From the NCBI GenBank assembly GCA_963766725.1, contig CAVYBK010000001.1:186001-250000 (forward strand): a DNA stretch of 64,000 bases, given 5' to 3'. This document shows positions 1 through 8,642 of the stretch, piece after piece. A program made the translations under genes and the position numbers. The stretch's first letter is position 1. Each line of letters begins with the position of its first letter. The DNA is from DATEOR01 sp963766725 (lineage in GTDB: Bacteria; Actinomycetota; Thermoleophilia; Gaiellales; Gaiellaceae). Below the pieces are notes generated by a model, which was given only the letters and a program-made list of their open reading frames with translations, did no database searches and was not told where the DNA came from.

Positions 1-1
1 C

Positions 2-232
2 TGGCTTCTTCCGCTCGTCCCCGCCGTGGCCGGCGCGGGCGGGCTGGCGGCGTGCGCCGTGCTCCTCGTCTCCCTCGTCACCACGCAGCTCTGGTTCCCG
101 TTTCGCTACTGGGACGTGGTCGCGCTCGAGCCGGTCGGGTGGCTCGTCCTCGTCCGCGATCTCCTGCTCGTCGCGCTTTACGCGATTCTCTTGGTCGCGC
201 TAACCAGAGCCCGAGACCCGACGAAGACCTGA
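2..232 (+). CDS. C-terminal end of an integral membrane protein (5' truncated)
   Basis: The reading frame is open from the left edge of the window and ends at a TGA at 230-232, leaving about 76 residues. They form two hydrophobic helices, one rich in Ala/Val/Leu and one near the end (VLVRDLLLVALYAILLVALT), separated by a short aromatic stretch (WFPFRYWDV), and finish with a charged tail. This is the pattern of the last two membrane spans of a polytopic protein. The family cannot be named from this fragment. The next gene lies on the opposite strand 101 bases away, and I see no clear hairpin between the two converging genes. Confidence 0.6.
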   Translation, partial: WLLPLVPAVAGAGGLAACAVLLVSLVTTQLWFPFRYWDVVALEPVGWLVLVRDLLLVALYAILLVALTRARDPTKT

Positions 233-333
233 GCCGCCGTACCGAGCTGAACCGAGCGATGCGCTGCTTCCTGCGTCCTTGCCTCTCGCACTTCATCTCG
301 GCCCGCCGGCGAGGCTCCGTCGAGTCCCGGGCT

Positions 334-1107
334 CTAGTCGACGGGGACGCGAAGCGGCTCGCATCGCGTAGCGCGGCCCTCGGCGTCGCACTCGACCACT
401 GCGCCCTCGATGCGCACGCCCCCGTCGGCGGGATGGAAGCGCACCGGCATGGCCGTCCGCATCCGCTCGATCGCGAGCTCGGCGCGGACGCCGATGACGG
501 AGTCGTGCGGGCCGGTCATGCCCGCATCCGTGATCGCGGCGGTGCCTCCCGGCTGCACGCGCGCGTCGTTCGTCTGCACATGGGTGTGCGTGCCGATCAC
601 TGCGGTCACGCGGCCGTCGAGCATGCGGGCAAGGGCGACCTTCTCGCTCGTCGCCTCGGCGTGGAAGTCCACGACCACGATCTTGGCCTGGCGCCGGGCC
701 TCCTCGACGAGATCGTCGACGATGAGAAACGGGCTCTGCGGCGGCGAGAGGAAGAGGGCGCCCTGGAGATTGACCACAGCGACCGGCGTGCCGTCGGCTG
801 CCGGCTGCACGGTGAGGCCTCGTCCCGGTCCGCCGAGGTTCTCCGGGCGGATGACGGGCCCCTCCCGCTCGAGCACCGGGATGATGTCTTTCTGGCGCCA
901 GACGTGGTTGCCGAGCGTGATCACGTCGGCGCCAGCGGCGAGGATCTTGTCCGCGAGCTTCGCGGTGATCCCCACGCCGTCGGCGGCGTTCTCGCCGTTC
1001 ACGATGCAGAAGCCGACGCCGAGCTCCTCCTTGAGCGAAGGCAGCCGAGCCTCGAGCGCTCGCCGGCCCGGTGGGCCGAAGACGTCTGCGATGAAGAGGA
1101 TGACCAG
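334..1107 (-). CDS. YmdB-family metallophosphoesterase (TIGR00282 type)
   Basis: Predicted dimetal phosphoesterase of the family that includes Bacillus YmdB, a 2',3'-cyclic nucleotide phosphodiesterase. The family motifs occur in order: FIADVFG near the N-terminus, NGENAADGVGI, LGNHVW, DFHAEATSEK, GTHTHVQT and TDAGMTG; the Asp, Glu, Asn and His residues are the usual metal ligands. About 257 residues fits the family. The first ATG in frame (1002) would cut off the essential first motif, so the gene must begin upstream. The only nearby in-frame option is a CTG at 1105-1107, 13 bases after the upstream gene's stop, so the exact start is unresolved. It probably shares a transcript with the LytM-like gene upstream. 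Substrate is inferred from the family only. Confidence 0.8.
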   Translation of the reverse strand: MVILFIADVFGPPGRRALEARLPSLKEELGVGFCIVNGENAADGVGITAKLADKILAAGADVITLGNHVWRQKDIIPVLEREGPVIRPENLGGPGRGLTVQPAADGTPVAVVNLQGALFLSPPQSPFLIVDDLVEEARRQAKIVVVDFHAEATSEKVALARMLDGRVTAVIGTHTHVQTNDARVQPGGTAAITDAGMTGPHDSVIGVRAELAIERMRTAMPVRFHPADGGVRIEGAVVECDAEGRATRCEPLRVPVD

Positions 1108-1120
1108 CTCGGGCCCGGCT

Positions 1121-2101
1121 CTAGGGCACGGCGAGCGAGCCGGCCGCGTGCACTTCGATGTGGACGTGCTGGCCGCGGTCCTGCGTGTAGCGGGCGAGCG
1201 CGGCCTGCTCGACCGAGGAGAGGTCGATGATCCGGCCGATCTTCGTCCGCCCTGCCGAGACGGTCATCCCGACGGTCAGCGCAGGGTCCGGCCGGAGGTT
1301 GGTCAGCGTGACGACGACCCCCGGGTTGCCCGACGGCTGGATGTCGATTCGGACGCCGTACGGCTTCCCGTTCACGATCTGGTCCGAGACGGCCATCACG
1401 CTTCCGTCCACCGGCGTGTAGACGTCGGTGCCGGTCGGCGCGCCGACGTCGAGCCCGCCCGTCTCCGGTCCCACGCCTCCGCTGATCTGGTAGTAGCGGA
1501 TGCCCGAGCTCGAGTCGCCGAAGAAACGGTTGACCATCCGCTTCAGGAGGCCGGCGTTCGCCTGCGTCCCGATCGGGTCGAGCGCGAGCGTGCTCGCCCC
1601 CGAGGAGTGGTAGCCGATCGCGGTGACCCGGCTCTGGTTGATCGGGAGCTGGAGGCGGAGGGTGTCCTGCAGGGCGACGATCTGCGCCCGCGGCGGGCCC
1701 GCCGGCAGGAGCCGCGCGGTCGGCGCCGGGCCGGTGTTCGTGACCTCCGCGGTCTTGCCCGAGCCGAACGCCGTGAGCATGAGCACGACGAGGCAGACGC
1801 ACGCCACGACCGCCAATGCGGCCGTGCGTCGCGCCCTGCGAACCCTCGCGCGCATCGCTTGCCGTTCAGCGGCGCGGTAGGCAAGCCCGGGAGCCTGGGG
1901 CTGGGCCATCCGCGGCACGCTAGCGGAGGTGCCCACTGCTTTCAAACGGATACCGCGGTCCTCGTCGGGCTCCGGCAGGAGGGCGAGGGAGCCGTCCGTC
2001 TCGAAGGACCAGTCCCAGGGTGGAGGGCGGAGCCCGACCACATTCCCAGGGTTTGCAGGGATTTCATCCACCTGATCGTAGGGAACGGGCGCTCTGGGCA
2101 T
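1121..2101 (-). CDS. Membrane-anchored LytM/M23-like protein with an incomplete metal site
   Basis: A 326-residue protein with a Pro-rich, probably cytoplasmic N-terminus, an Arg-rich stretch, one transmembrane helix at about residues 93-113 (ALAVVACVCLVVLMLTAF) and an outer domain. Residues about 220-320 look like a LytM/M23 peptidase fold: GGLDVGAPTGTDVYTPVDGSV, a central strand region, then HVHIEVH near the end. M23 enzymes bind zinc with an H-x(n)-D pair and an HxH. Here HxH is present, but the first His is replaced (ETGGLD instead of the usual HxGxD), so catalysis is doubtful and a scaffold or activator role is more likely. It is divergent from the ABC transporter, with about 60 bases between them. 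Confidence 0.65.
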   Translation of the reverse strand: MPRAPVPYDQVDEIPANPGNVVGLRPPPWDWSFETDGSLALLPEPDEDRGIRLKAVGTSASVPRMAQPQAPGLAYRAAERQAMRARVRRARRTAALAVVACVCLVVLMLTAFGSGKTAEVTNTGPAPTARLLPAGPPRAQIVALQDTLRLQLPINQSRVTAIGYHSSGASTLALDPIGTQANAGLLKRMVNRFFGDSSSGIRYYQISGGVGPETGGLDVGAPTGTDVYTPVDGSVMAVSDQIVNGKPYGVRIDIQPSGNPGVVVTLTNLRPDPALTVGMTVSAGRTKIGRIIDLSSVEQAALARYTQDRGQHVHIEVHAAGSLAVP

Positions 2102-2164
2102 GGTGAGCTAGCCTTGCGGCGTGGTAGCCGTCCTTCGCTCTCACCCTGCCAGGGGCGTCGGACG

Positions 2165-2839
2165 CTGAAAGCGCCGCTCCTCAGCGCGAACGGGGTGTCG
2201 CGGAGGTACGGGCGCATCGTCGCGCTCGCTCCCACGAGCCTCGAGGTGCACCCGGGAGACGCCCTCGCGCTCATCGGGCCCAACGGCGCCGGCAAGTCCA
2301 CGCTCCTCTCCATTCTTGCGGGCGCGCTCGACCCGAGCGACGGCTCCGTGGCCGCCGCGTCCGTGAACCATCGCGGCCCCAAGGTCGGCTGGGTCCCCCA
2401 GAAGCCGGCGCACTACCAGCGTCTCTCGCCGCGCGAGAACCTCGAGCTCTTCGCCCGGCTCGAGGGAGTCTCCGAGGCGAAGGAGGTCGCTGACCGCTAC
2501 ATCGGCCTGCTCGACCTCCCGGACGACGGTCGCCTGACCGCCGAGCTCTCGGCCGGGAACCAGCAGCGCCTCAACGTCGCGGTCGCCCTCCTCGCCGGCC
2601 CCGAAGTCCTCCTCCTCGACGAGCCGACCGCGTCGCTCGACCCGCGCCAGCGGCGCCTTCTCTGGCAGGTGGCTGCCCAGGTCCGCGAGCGCCAGGGCGC
2701 CGTCGTCTTCGCAACACAGAACCTCGAGGAGCTCGAGCGCTTCGCCACCCGGGTCGCCGTCCTCGTCGGCGGAGAGCTGGTCTTCGACGGCAGCCTCGAG
2801 CAGTTCAAGGCTTCCCCCGAAGCGGATGTGTTCGCATGA
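2165..2839 (+). CDS. ABC transporter ATP-binding protein
   Basis: About 224 residues forming one nucleotide-binding domain: Walker A GPNGAGKST, Q-loop VPQKP, signature LSAGNQQRL and Walker B VLLLDEPTASLD. The switch (H-loop) position reads VFATQNLEE, so Gln or Asn stands where the family usually has His. The start is uncertain: no ATG or GTG is in frame, and a CTG at 2165 preceded by AGGGG at 2151-2155 or a TTG at 2114 are possible. The stop overlaps the permease start (ATGA at 2836-2839), so the two are translationally coupled and form an ABC-2 type exporter. hemB overlaps the permease in turn, which suggests but does not prove a link with haem or cofactor export. Confidence 0.85.
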   Translation: MKAPLLSANGVSRRYGRIVALAPTSLEVHPGDALALIGPNGAGKSTLLSILAGALDPSDGSVAAASVNHRGPKVGWVPQKPAHYQRLSPRENLELFARLEGVSEAKEVADRYIGLLDLPDDGRLTAELSAGNQQRLNVAVALLAGPEVLLLDEPTASLDPRQRRLLWQVAAQVRERQGAVVFATQNLEELERFATRVAVLVGGELVFDGSLEQFKASPEADVFA

Positions 2840-4185
2840 AAAAGGTCAGCCTCCTCCTGAAGAAGGACCTGCGGATCCTCGGCCGCTCGCCGGTGCTCGT
2901 CGCGGCGCTGATCGTCTATCCGCTCGTCTTCGCCGCGCTCGTCGGCGCCGTCGTCCGGTACGCGGGCGATCGGCCCACCATCGCCTTCGTCGACCTCGAC
3001 CACCTCCCCGAGCAGCTCACCGTCGGCGGCCAGACCTTCAACGTGCCCGAGGTCCTCGACCAGGTGAACGAGAACGCCGAGCTCGTCCCGATGGACCAGG
3101 AAGAGGCCGACCGCAAGCTGGCGAACGGGGAGGTGAACGCGGAGATCATCGTGCCGCGCGGGTTCGCGTCGCGGCTCCGCGGGATGGTCGAGAGCCCGCA
3201 GCTCGAGCTGAAGACCGCGCGCGGCGGAATCGCGAGCCGGGTCGAGCAGCAGACACAGGCTCTCGTCTACGAGCTGAACCAGCGGCTGCAGGACGCCTAC
3301 ATCGACGCGAACCTCCAGTACGTGAACCTCATCGTCGAGGGCGGCACCGGCACGTTCCTCGGCAACGAGTTCGACGTGGTCGGGCTCCAGCGGGCGGGGG
3401 AGCTGCTCGCGGAGATCGAGCAGACGACGAAGGATCCCGCGATCGCCGAGCAGGCGCGGGAGCTCTCGACCTTCGTCCGCCAGGCGCAGCTGGCCCTCGG
3501 CGCCTCGGACGAGTCGCTCCGCGCGACGGCGAACCCGATCAAGCTCGAGGTCGACACCGAGGCCGGTCGCTCGTGGCTCCTCTCCGCGCAGCTCCAGGCG
3601 TACGCGCTTGCGCTCACGCTCGCGTTCATCTGCGTCCTCCTCGCCGCGGCGGCGATCGCGTCCGAGCGGGACGAGAACGTCATCGGCCGGCTGGCGCGCG
3701 GCCTCGTGGGCCTGACGAACCTCGTCGTCGTGAAGGTCGTGCTGGCGGCGCTCGTCGCGGTCGTGCTCGGGCTCGTGATCGCGCTCGTCTTCGGAGCCCT
3801 CGCAACCGTCTTCGACGTCACCGGCGGAGAGCCGTGGGAGAGGCTGCCGCTCCTCGGCCTCGGCCTCGTCATCGCGGGCGCCGCGTTCGGCGCCTTCGGC
3901 GTCCTCGTCGGCGTCGTCGCGCGGGAGGCGCGGACGGCGGTGCTCGTCGCCTTCCTCGTCGCGCTTCCGCTCGTCCTGCTCGGGCTGCTCCCGGAGGGAA
4001 CCGTCGAAGCCGCGCACGTGATCTCGAAGGCGTTCCCGTTCTCGCATGCCGTCGACTTCTTCCAGTCGTCGCTCTACGACAACGACCCCTGGTCGACCCT
4101 CGCGCGCGAGGCCGCCTGGCTCGTCGGGCTCGCAGTCGCCTTCGGGGCGGCGGCCCGGCTCGGAATGCGAAGATTGCTGGCGTGA
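2836..4185 (+). CDS. ABC-2 type transporter permease
   Basis: A 449-residue membrane subunit of the exporter whose ATPase lies just upstream. One transmembrane helix near residues 17-40 is followed by a large outer loop of about 200 residues (40-255) containing coiled-coil-like stretches, then at least five helices from about 256 to the C-terminus. This is the layout of ABC-2 permeases of the YhgE/Pip or NatB type. ATG at 2836 overlaps the ATPase stop. The end overlaps the hemB start (GTGA at 4182-4185). The substrate cannot be read from the sequence. No frameshift interrupts this gene. Confidence 0.8.
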   Translation: MKKVSLLLKKDLRILGRSPVLVAALIVYPLVFAALVGAVVRYAGDRPTIAFVDLDHLPEQLTVGGQTFNVPEVLDQVNENAELVPMDQEEADRKLANGEVNAEIIVPRGFASRLRGMVESPQLELKTARGGIASRVEQQTQALVYELNQRLQDAYIDANLQYVNLIVEGGTGTFLGNEFDVVGLQRAGELLAEIEQTTKDPAIAEQARELSTFVRQAQLALGASDESLRATANPIKLEVDTEAGRSWLLSAQLQAYALALTLAFICVLLAAAAIASERDENVIGRLARGLVGLTNLVVVKVVLAALVAVVLGLVIALVFGALATVFDVTGGEPWERLPLLGLGLVIAGAAFGAFGVLVGVVAREARTAVLVAFLVALPLVLLGLLPEGTVEAAHVISKAFPFSHAVDFFQSSLYDNDPWSTLAREAAWLVGLAVAFGAAARLGMRRLLA

Positions 4186-5154
4186 GCGCCTTTCCGGCCA
4201 CCCGCCTGCGACGCTTTCGGCGCACCGGCGCCCTCAGGGAGCTCGTCCGCGAGACGCGTCTCGACCTGCGCGACCTCGTCTACCCGCTCTTCGCCTGTCC
4301 CGGCTCCGGAGTCGAGAAGCCGCTCGAAGGCCTGCCCGGCATCGCGCAGCGGTCGGTCGACCGCCTCGCCGACGAGGCCGAGGAGCTCCTGGGGCTCGGC
4401 ATCGGCGCCGTCCTCCTCTTCGGGATCCCGGAGGAGAAGGACGATGCGGCCTCGGGCGCCTACGACGAGGACGGCATCGTCCAGCAGGCTCTGCGTGCCC
4501 TCTCGGAGCGCGCGCCCGAGCTGGTGCTCCTCACCGACGTCTGCCTCTGCGAGTACACGTCGCACGGCCACTGCGGCGTCGTCGAGGGCGACGAGATCGT
4601 GAACGACCTCTCGCTCGAGCTGCTCGCGAAGACCGCGGTCAGCCACGCCGACGCGGGCGCACATGCGGTCTGCCCGAGCGACATGATGGACGGGCGGGTC
4701 GGCGCGATCCGCGGCGCGCTCGACTCCGACGGCTTCGAGCAGGTGCCCATCGTCTCCTATGCGGCGAAGGCCGCCTCGGCCTTCTACGGGCCCTTCCGCG
4801 AGGCGGCCGAATCGACGCCGGCGTTCGGCGACCGGCGCAGCTATCAGATGGATCCCGCCAACGCCCGCGAGGCGCTGCGCGAGTGCGAGCTCGACCTCCA
4901 GGAGGGCGCGGACGCGCTGATGATCAAGCCGGCGCTCCCGTCGCCTCGACGTCATCGCTGCGGCGAGGGCGCGCTTCGACGTCCCGATCTTCGCCTACAA
5001 CGTGAGCGGCGAGTACGCGATGGTGAAGGCCGCCGCGGCGCGCGGCTGGCTCGACGAGCCCGCCGCCGCGATCGAGAGCCTGACGGCGATCAAGCGCGCG
5101 GGGGCGGACGTGATCGTCTCCTACTGGGCGAAGGAGCTGGCGGGCTGGCTGTAG
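4182..5154 (+). CDS. hemB: Porphobilinogen synthase (5-aminolevulinate dehydratase), frameshifted
   Basis: Condenses two 5-aminolevulinate molecules to porphobilinogen in haem synthesis. The N-terminus (RLRRFRRTGALRELVRET) is typical. DVCLCEYTSHGHCG carries the Cys triad of the zinc-type enzymes. The two active-site lysines are in SYAAKAASAFYGPFR and MIKPALP. At about 4938-4945 the frame jumps by +1: the text after MIKPALP continues as LDVIAAARARFDVPIFAYN and runs to KELAGWL and the TAG at 5152-5154. Repaired length is about 323 residues, normal for HemB. GTG start at 4182 overlaps the permease stop. hemL follows directly. Identity is certain; the break is most likely a one-base sequence error. 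Confidence 0.93.
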
Positions 5155-6404
5155 GGACCAGTCTTTTCAGGCGAGCCCGGGGCCTCATTCCGGGTGGCGT
5201 CAACTCGCCGGTGCGTGCGTGGAATGCCGTCTCGGCCGGCGAGCCGTTCTTCGCGCGGCGCGGCGAAGGCGCCTACATCGAGGACACCGAGGGCCGCCGC
5301 TACGTCGACTGGGTCATGTCGTGGGGGCCGCTCGTCTTCGGCCACGCCGACCCCGAGATCGTCGAGGCCGTGCAAGAGGCGGCCGCAGACGGGACGACCT
5401 TCGGCACGCCGACCGAGCGGGAGGTGGACCTCGCCGAGGAGATCGTGGACGCGGTGCCGTCGGTGGAGAAGGTGCGGCTGGTCTCGTCCGGCACGGAGGC
5501 CGCCATGAGCGCGATCCGACTCGCGCGCGGCGCGACCCACCGCGACCGCATCCTCAAGTTCGCGGGCTGCTACCACGGCCACGCGGACGCGCTCCTCGCC
5601 GAGGCCGGCTCCGGCCTCGCGACCCTCGGGCTGCCGTCCAGCCCAGGCGTGCCTCGCGGCGCGGCGGGCGACACGATCGTCACCGCCTACAACGACGTCG
5701 ACGCCGCTGCCGCCGCAGTCGAGCGCTACGGCGAGGGTCTCGCGGCGGTGATCGTCGAGCCGATCGCGGGGAACATGGGCGTCGTCCCGCCCGCGCCGGG
5801 GTTCCTCGAAGCTCTCAGGACCCTGTGCGACGCTTCCGGCGCCCTCCTCGTCTTCGACGAGGTGATCACCGGCTTCCGCGTCGCGCGCGGTGGGGCGCAG
5901 GAGCTCTACGGGATCACGCCGGACCTCACCGTGCTCGGGAAGATCGCGGGTGGGGGCCTTCCGCTCGCGGCCTTCGGCGGACGCGCGGACGTGATGGACG
6001 AGCTCGCGCCGGCCGGGCCGGTGTACCAGGCGGGCACGCTCTCCGGGAACCCGCTGGCGACGGCCGCCGCCCTCGTCGTCCTGCGTCGGCTTCGCGATCC
6101 CGAGGTGTACCGGCGCCTCGAGGAGACCGGCGCCGCCCTCGAGGCCGGCCTGTCGGCAACCGGCGTCACCGTGCAGCGCGTCGGCGGGATGCTGACCGCC
6201 TTCATGCAGGACGGGCCGGTCTGGAACTTTGCCTCCGCCCAGGGCGCCGACACCGCGCGCTACGGAGAGCTCTTCCGCCACCTGCTCGAGCGCGGTGTCT
6301 ACGTCGCCCCGTCCCAGTTCGAGGCCATGTTCGTCTCGACGGCGCACGGCCCGGCCGAGGTCGAGCGCACCGTCGATGCGGCCCGGGAGCTCCTTGGCGC
6401 CTAG
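5145..6404 (+). CDS. hemL: Glutamate-1-semialdehyde 2,1-aminomutase
   Basis: PLP-dependent enzyme that turns glutamate-1-semialdehyde into 5-aminolevulinate, the substrate of the HemB encoded just upstream. Diagnostic text: LIPGGVNSPVRAW near the N-terminus, FAGCYHGHADALL, FDEVITGFRVARGGAQE, and the Schiff-base lysine in LTVLGKIAGGGLPLAAFGG. About 419 residues, as expected. No ATG/GTG/TTG precedes the conserved start; the frame is open back into hemB, and a CTG at 5145 with GGAG at 5133-5136 is the best visible start, giving a short overlap with hemB. A small sequence error at the start is also possible. hemA, hemC and hemD are not in the window. Confidence 0.93.
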   Translation: MAVGTSLFRRARGLIPGGVNSPVRAWNAVSAGEPFFARRGEGAYIEDTEGRRYVDWVMSWGPLVFGHADPEIVEAVQEAAADGTTFGTPTEREVDLAEEIVDAVPSVEKVRLVSSGTEAAMSAIRLARGATHRDRILKFAGCYHGHADALLAEAGSGLATLGLPSSPGVPRGAAGDTIVTAYNDVDAAAAAVERYGEGLAAVIVEPIAGNMGVVPPAPGFLEALRTLCDASGALLVFDEVITGFRVARGGAQELYGITPDLTVLGKIAGGGLPLAAFGGRADVMDELAPAGPVYQAGTLSGNPLATAAALVVLRRLRDPEVYRRLEETGAALEAGLSATGVTVQRVGGMLTAFMQDGPVWNFASAQGADTARYGELFRHLLERGVYVAPSQFEAMFVSTAHGPAEVERTVDAARELLGA

Positions 6405-6861
6405 CGGGTCCTCGCTCTGGGAGACGATCGCCGTCGAGGCCGGGCGGGAGAGCGAGCTCTGGGCCGCCGCGCTCCGGCCCGAGCCCGAGCGCGAGGAACA
6501 GGCGGTCTTCTCGCCGCTCGCGGAGGAGCGCTTCGCCGTCGGGCTCGAGACCATCTACGAGGGCTATCTCCTGCACTACGGCAAGCCACGGCTCTTCCGC
6601 GCCGACGACCGCGACACGCGCATCCTCCTGGGCGACTACCTCTACGCGCACGGCCTCGTCCGCGTCGCCTCGCTCGGTGACGTCGAGGCCGTCGGGGCCC
6701 TTGCCGAGCTCCTCTCCCTCTGCGCCCACCTGCGCGCGCAGGGCCTCCCCGGCGACGGCGAGGCCTGGGCCGCGACCGTCGCAACGCTCGACGGGGGCGC
6801 CGAGGGGAGCGACGAGGCTCGCGGCCGTGCCCTTGCCCTCCACGCCGAGCGAGTGGAGTAG
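6376..6861 (+). CDS. Uncharacterised acidic protein downstream of hemL
   Basis: About 161 residues, rich in Glu, Ala and Leu and predicted to be mostly helical and soluble. No catalytic motif or known domain was recognised. Conspicuous text: YEGYLLHYGKPRLFRADDRDTRILLGDYLYAHGLVRVASLGD, which may form a helical bundle with a conserved DxRxLLGDYLYA-like core (described here only by key residues). The ATG at 6376 overlaps hemL by 29 bases; a TTG at 6394 behind GGGAG is the alternative start. Co-transcription with hemL is likely. Codon usage matches the neighbours, so it is probably a real gene. Function unknown. Confidence 0.6.
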   Translation: MRPGSSLAPSGSSLWETIAVEAGRESELWAAALRPEPEREEQAVFSPLAEERFAVGLETIYEGYLLHYGKPRLFRADDRDTRILLGDYLYAHGLVRVASLGDVEAVGALAELLSLCAHLRAQGLPGDGEAWAATVATLDGGAEGSDEARGRALALHAERVE

Positions 6862-6873
6862 GATCCTGCCCGC

Positions 6874-7059
6874 ATGAGCGCGCTCGCCACAGCGATCTTG
6901 CTCGCAGCGGAGAAGACCCCGGCCGAGGAAGGTCGGGACGTCGTCCTCGTCATGCTCGCGACGGGCGCCGTCTTCCTCGGCGTCATCCTGGTCGGCCAGC
7001 TGTTCCGCTACATGGGCCACCGCCGCAAGGAACGCCGCGCCGCTCGCCGGGCGTACTAG
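6874..7059 (+). CDS. Small single-span membrane protein
   Basis: Sixty-one residues: a short N-terminal helix, one hydrophobic span at about residues 22-42 (DVVLVMLATGAVFLGVILVG) and a strongly basic cytoplasmic tail (GHRRKERRAARRAY). It starts 12 bases after the previous stop and ends 31 bases before ubiD. The composition and single TM with a positively charged end support a real small membrane protein. No family was recognised. Position before the menaquinone/bc-complex genes could hint at a respiratory accessory role, but nothing in the sequence proves that. Confidence 0.5.
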   Translation: MSALATAILLAAEKTPAEEGRDVVLVMLATGAVFLGVILVGQLFRYMGHRRKERRAARRAY

Positions 7060-7078
7060 GGCGCAAGACCTACCCGGA

Positions 7079-7084
7079 TAGACT
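7079..7084 (+). promoter_or_regulatory. Putative -10 element (TAGACT) of a leaderless ubiD transcript
   Basis: TAGACT lies exactly six bases before the GTG start at 7091. A -10 box at this distance places the transcription start on or next to the start codon. No Shine-Dalgarno-like sequence is present in between. The same arrangement is seen before three other genes in the window. Inference from pattern only. Confidence 0.4.
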
Positions 7085-7090
7085 CAAGTC

Positions 7091-8575
7091 GTGCCCGCGG
7101 CCGACCTCCGCTCCTGGATCGACGAGCTTCGCCGAGCCGGCGAGCTGGTCGAGATCGAGGCCGAGGTCGACCCGTATCTCGAGGTGACCGAGATCGTCGA
7201 CCGGACGGTCAAGTCCGGCGGCCCGGCACTCCTCTTCAAGAACCTCAAGGGCTCCGAGCACCCGCTTCTCGCCAACCAGTTCGGGACGGAGCGGCGGATG
7301 GCGATGGCCTTCGGCGAGCCCTCCCTGGACGCCGTCGGCCAGAAGCTCGGCGACGTGCTCGAGATGCAGCCGCCGCAGGGCATCGTCGAGAAGGTCAAGG
7401 GCCTCGGGAAGCTGAAGCGCCTCGCCGACTCGATGCCGAAGTCGGTCCGGAGCGGCCCGGTCCAGGACGTCGTCCTCGAGCCCGACCTCGACGTCCTGCC
7501 GATCCAGCACTGCTGGCCCGGAGATCCGGCGCCGTTCATCACGCTGCCCGCGGTGATCACGAAGGACCCGCGCACAGGGACGCGCAACGTCGGCATGTAC
7601 CGGATGCAGAAGATCGACTCGCGCACGACCTTCATGCACTGGCAGATCCACAAGGACGGCGCCGCCGACTGGCGCGGCATGGGCGACCGGCTCGACGTGG
7701 CGGTCGCGCTCGGCTGCGACCCGGTGACCACCTACTCCGCGAGCGCGCCGCTCCCGAAGCACATCGACGAGTTCATGCTCGCCGGCTTCCTCCGCGGCGA
7801 GGCCGTCGAGCTCGTCCCCGCAAAGACCGTCGACCTCGAGGTGCCCGCGAACGCGGAGATCGTCCTCGAGGGCTACATCGAGAAAGGCGAGCTCGGGACC
7901 GAGGGGCCCTTCGGCGACCACACGGGCTACTACTCGCCGGCCGAGCCCTTCCCGGTCTTCCACCTCACCTGCATGACGATGCGACGCGACGCCGTCTACC
8001 CCTCGATCGTGGTCGGCGTGCCGCCCGCGGAGGACGCCTGGCTGGGCAAGGCGACCGAGCGGATCTTCCTGCCGGCCATCAGGATGACGGTCCCGGAGAT
8101 CGTCGACTACGACCTTCCGGTCGCGGGCGCGTTCCACAACTGCGTCATCGTCTCGATCCGCAAGGGCTTTCCGGGCCACGCGAAGAAGGTCATGCACGCG
8201 ATCTGGGGGCTCGGGATGCTGTCGCTCTCGAAGTCGGTGGTCGTCGTGGACGACTTCGTCGACGTGCACGACTACGAGCAGGTCTTCTTCCACGCCTGCG
8301 CGAACGTCGACCCGGGCCGGGACCTGGTCATCTCCGAGGGCCCGACCGACCAGCTCGACCACGCCGCGTCCATGTACTGCTACGGCGGCAAGGTCGGAAT
8401 CGACGCGACCCACAAGTGGGAGAGCGAGGGCGCCCGCGAGTGGCCGGAGCGCATCGAGATGAGCCAGGAGGTTCGTGACCTGGTCGACCGGCGCTGGGGC
8501 GAGTACGGCCTCGCGCCCTCCGAGGCTCAGAACGGCGGAATTTCCCAGGTCTTGCGGCAAACGGTACGTCGTTGA
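7091..8575 (+). CDS. UbiD-family decarboxylase (menaquinone pathway)
   Basis: A 494-residue prenylated-FMN-dependent decarboxylase of the UbiD family. Typical text: LRSWIDELRRAGELVEI at the N-terminus, ALGCDPVTTYSASAPLP, the cofactor/substrate region GPFGDHTGYYSPAEPFPVF and AEDAWLGKATERIF. The UbiX flavin prenyltransferase that makes its cofactor is encoded at 11266. With mqnE, mqnA and mqnC nearby, the likely job is removing the carboxylate of the naphthoate (or its prenylated form) late in the futalosine menaquinone route. Ubiquinone-type use is unlikely in this gene context. GTG start, apparently leaderless. Identity of the family is sure, the exact substrate is inferred. Confidence 0.88.
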   Translation: MPAADLRSWIDELRRAGELVEIEAEVDPYLEVTEIVDRTVKSGGPALLFKNLKGSEHPLLANQFGTERRMAMAFGEPSLDAVGQKLGDVLEMQPPQGIVEKVKGLGKLKRLADSMPKSVRSGPVQDVVLEPDLDVLPIQHCWPGDPAPFITLPAVITKDPRTGTRNVGMYRMQKIDSRTTFMHWQIHKDGAADWRGMGDRLDVAVALGCDPVTTYSASAPLPKHIDEFMLAGFLRGEAVELVPAKTVDLEVPANAEIVLEGYIEKGELGTEGPFGDHTGYYSPAEPFPVFHLTCMTMRRDAVYPSIVVGVPPAEDAWLGKATERIFLPAIRMTVPEIVDYDLPVAGAFHNCVIVSIRKGFPGHAKKVMHAIWGLGMLSLSKSVVVVDDFVDVHDYEQVFFHACANVDPGRDLVISEGPTDQLDHAASMYCYGGKVGIDATHKWESEGAREWPERIEMSQEVRDLVDRRWGEYGLAPSEAQNGGISQVLRQTVRR

Positions 8576-8601
8576 CACATGCGCGGAAGGCCGGGAAGAA
8601 T
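8572..8601 (+). promoter_or_regulatory. Putative promoter of the qcr genes
   Basis: A perfect TTGACA (8572-8577) overlaps the ubiD stop codon. Eighteen bases later AAGAAT (8596-8601) matches four of six -10 positions. Transcription would begin near 8608 and give a leader of about 35 bases with GAAGGGAG just before the GTG at 8643. No experimental support; spacing is at the long end of the usual range. Confidence 0.35.
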
Positions 8602-8642
8602 GCCGGAGCTTGTGACAGGGGCCGCACTATGAAGGGAGCTGG

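Noticed and set aside
2497..4047. Long open frame on the minus strand opposite the ABC permease (516 codons, extremely Arg/Glu/Asp rich)
   Set aside because: It is the antisense shadow of a clear ABC-2 permease; composition is unnatural and no domain is visible. The same applies to the long minus-strand frames opposite ubiD (7070-8578) and hemL (5121-6554) and the plus-strand frame opposite the membrane protein at 48793-50592.
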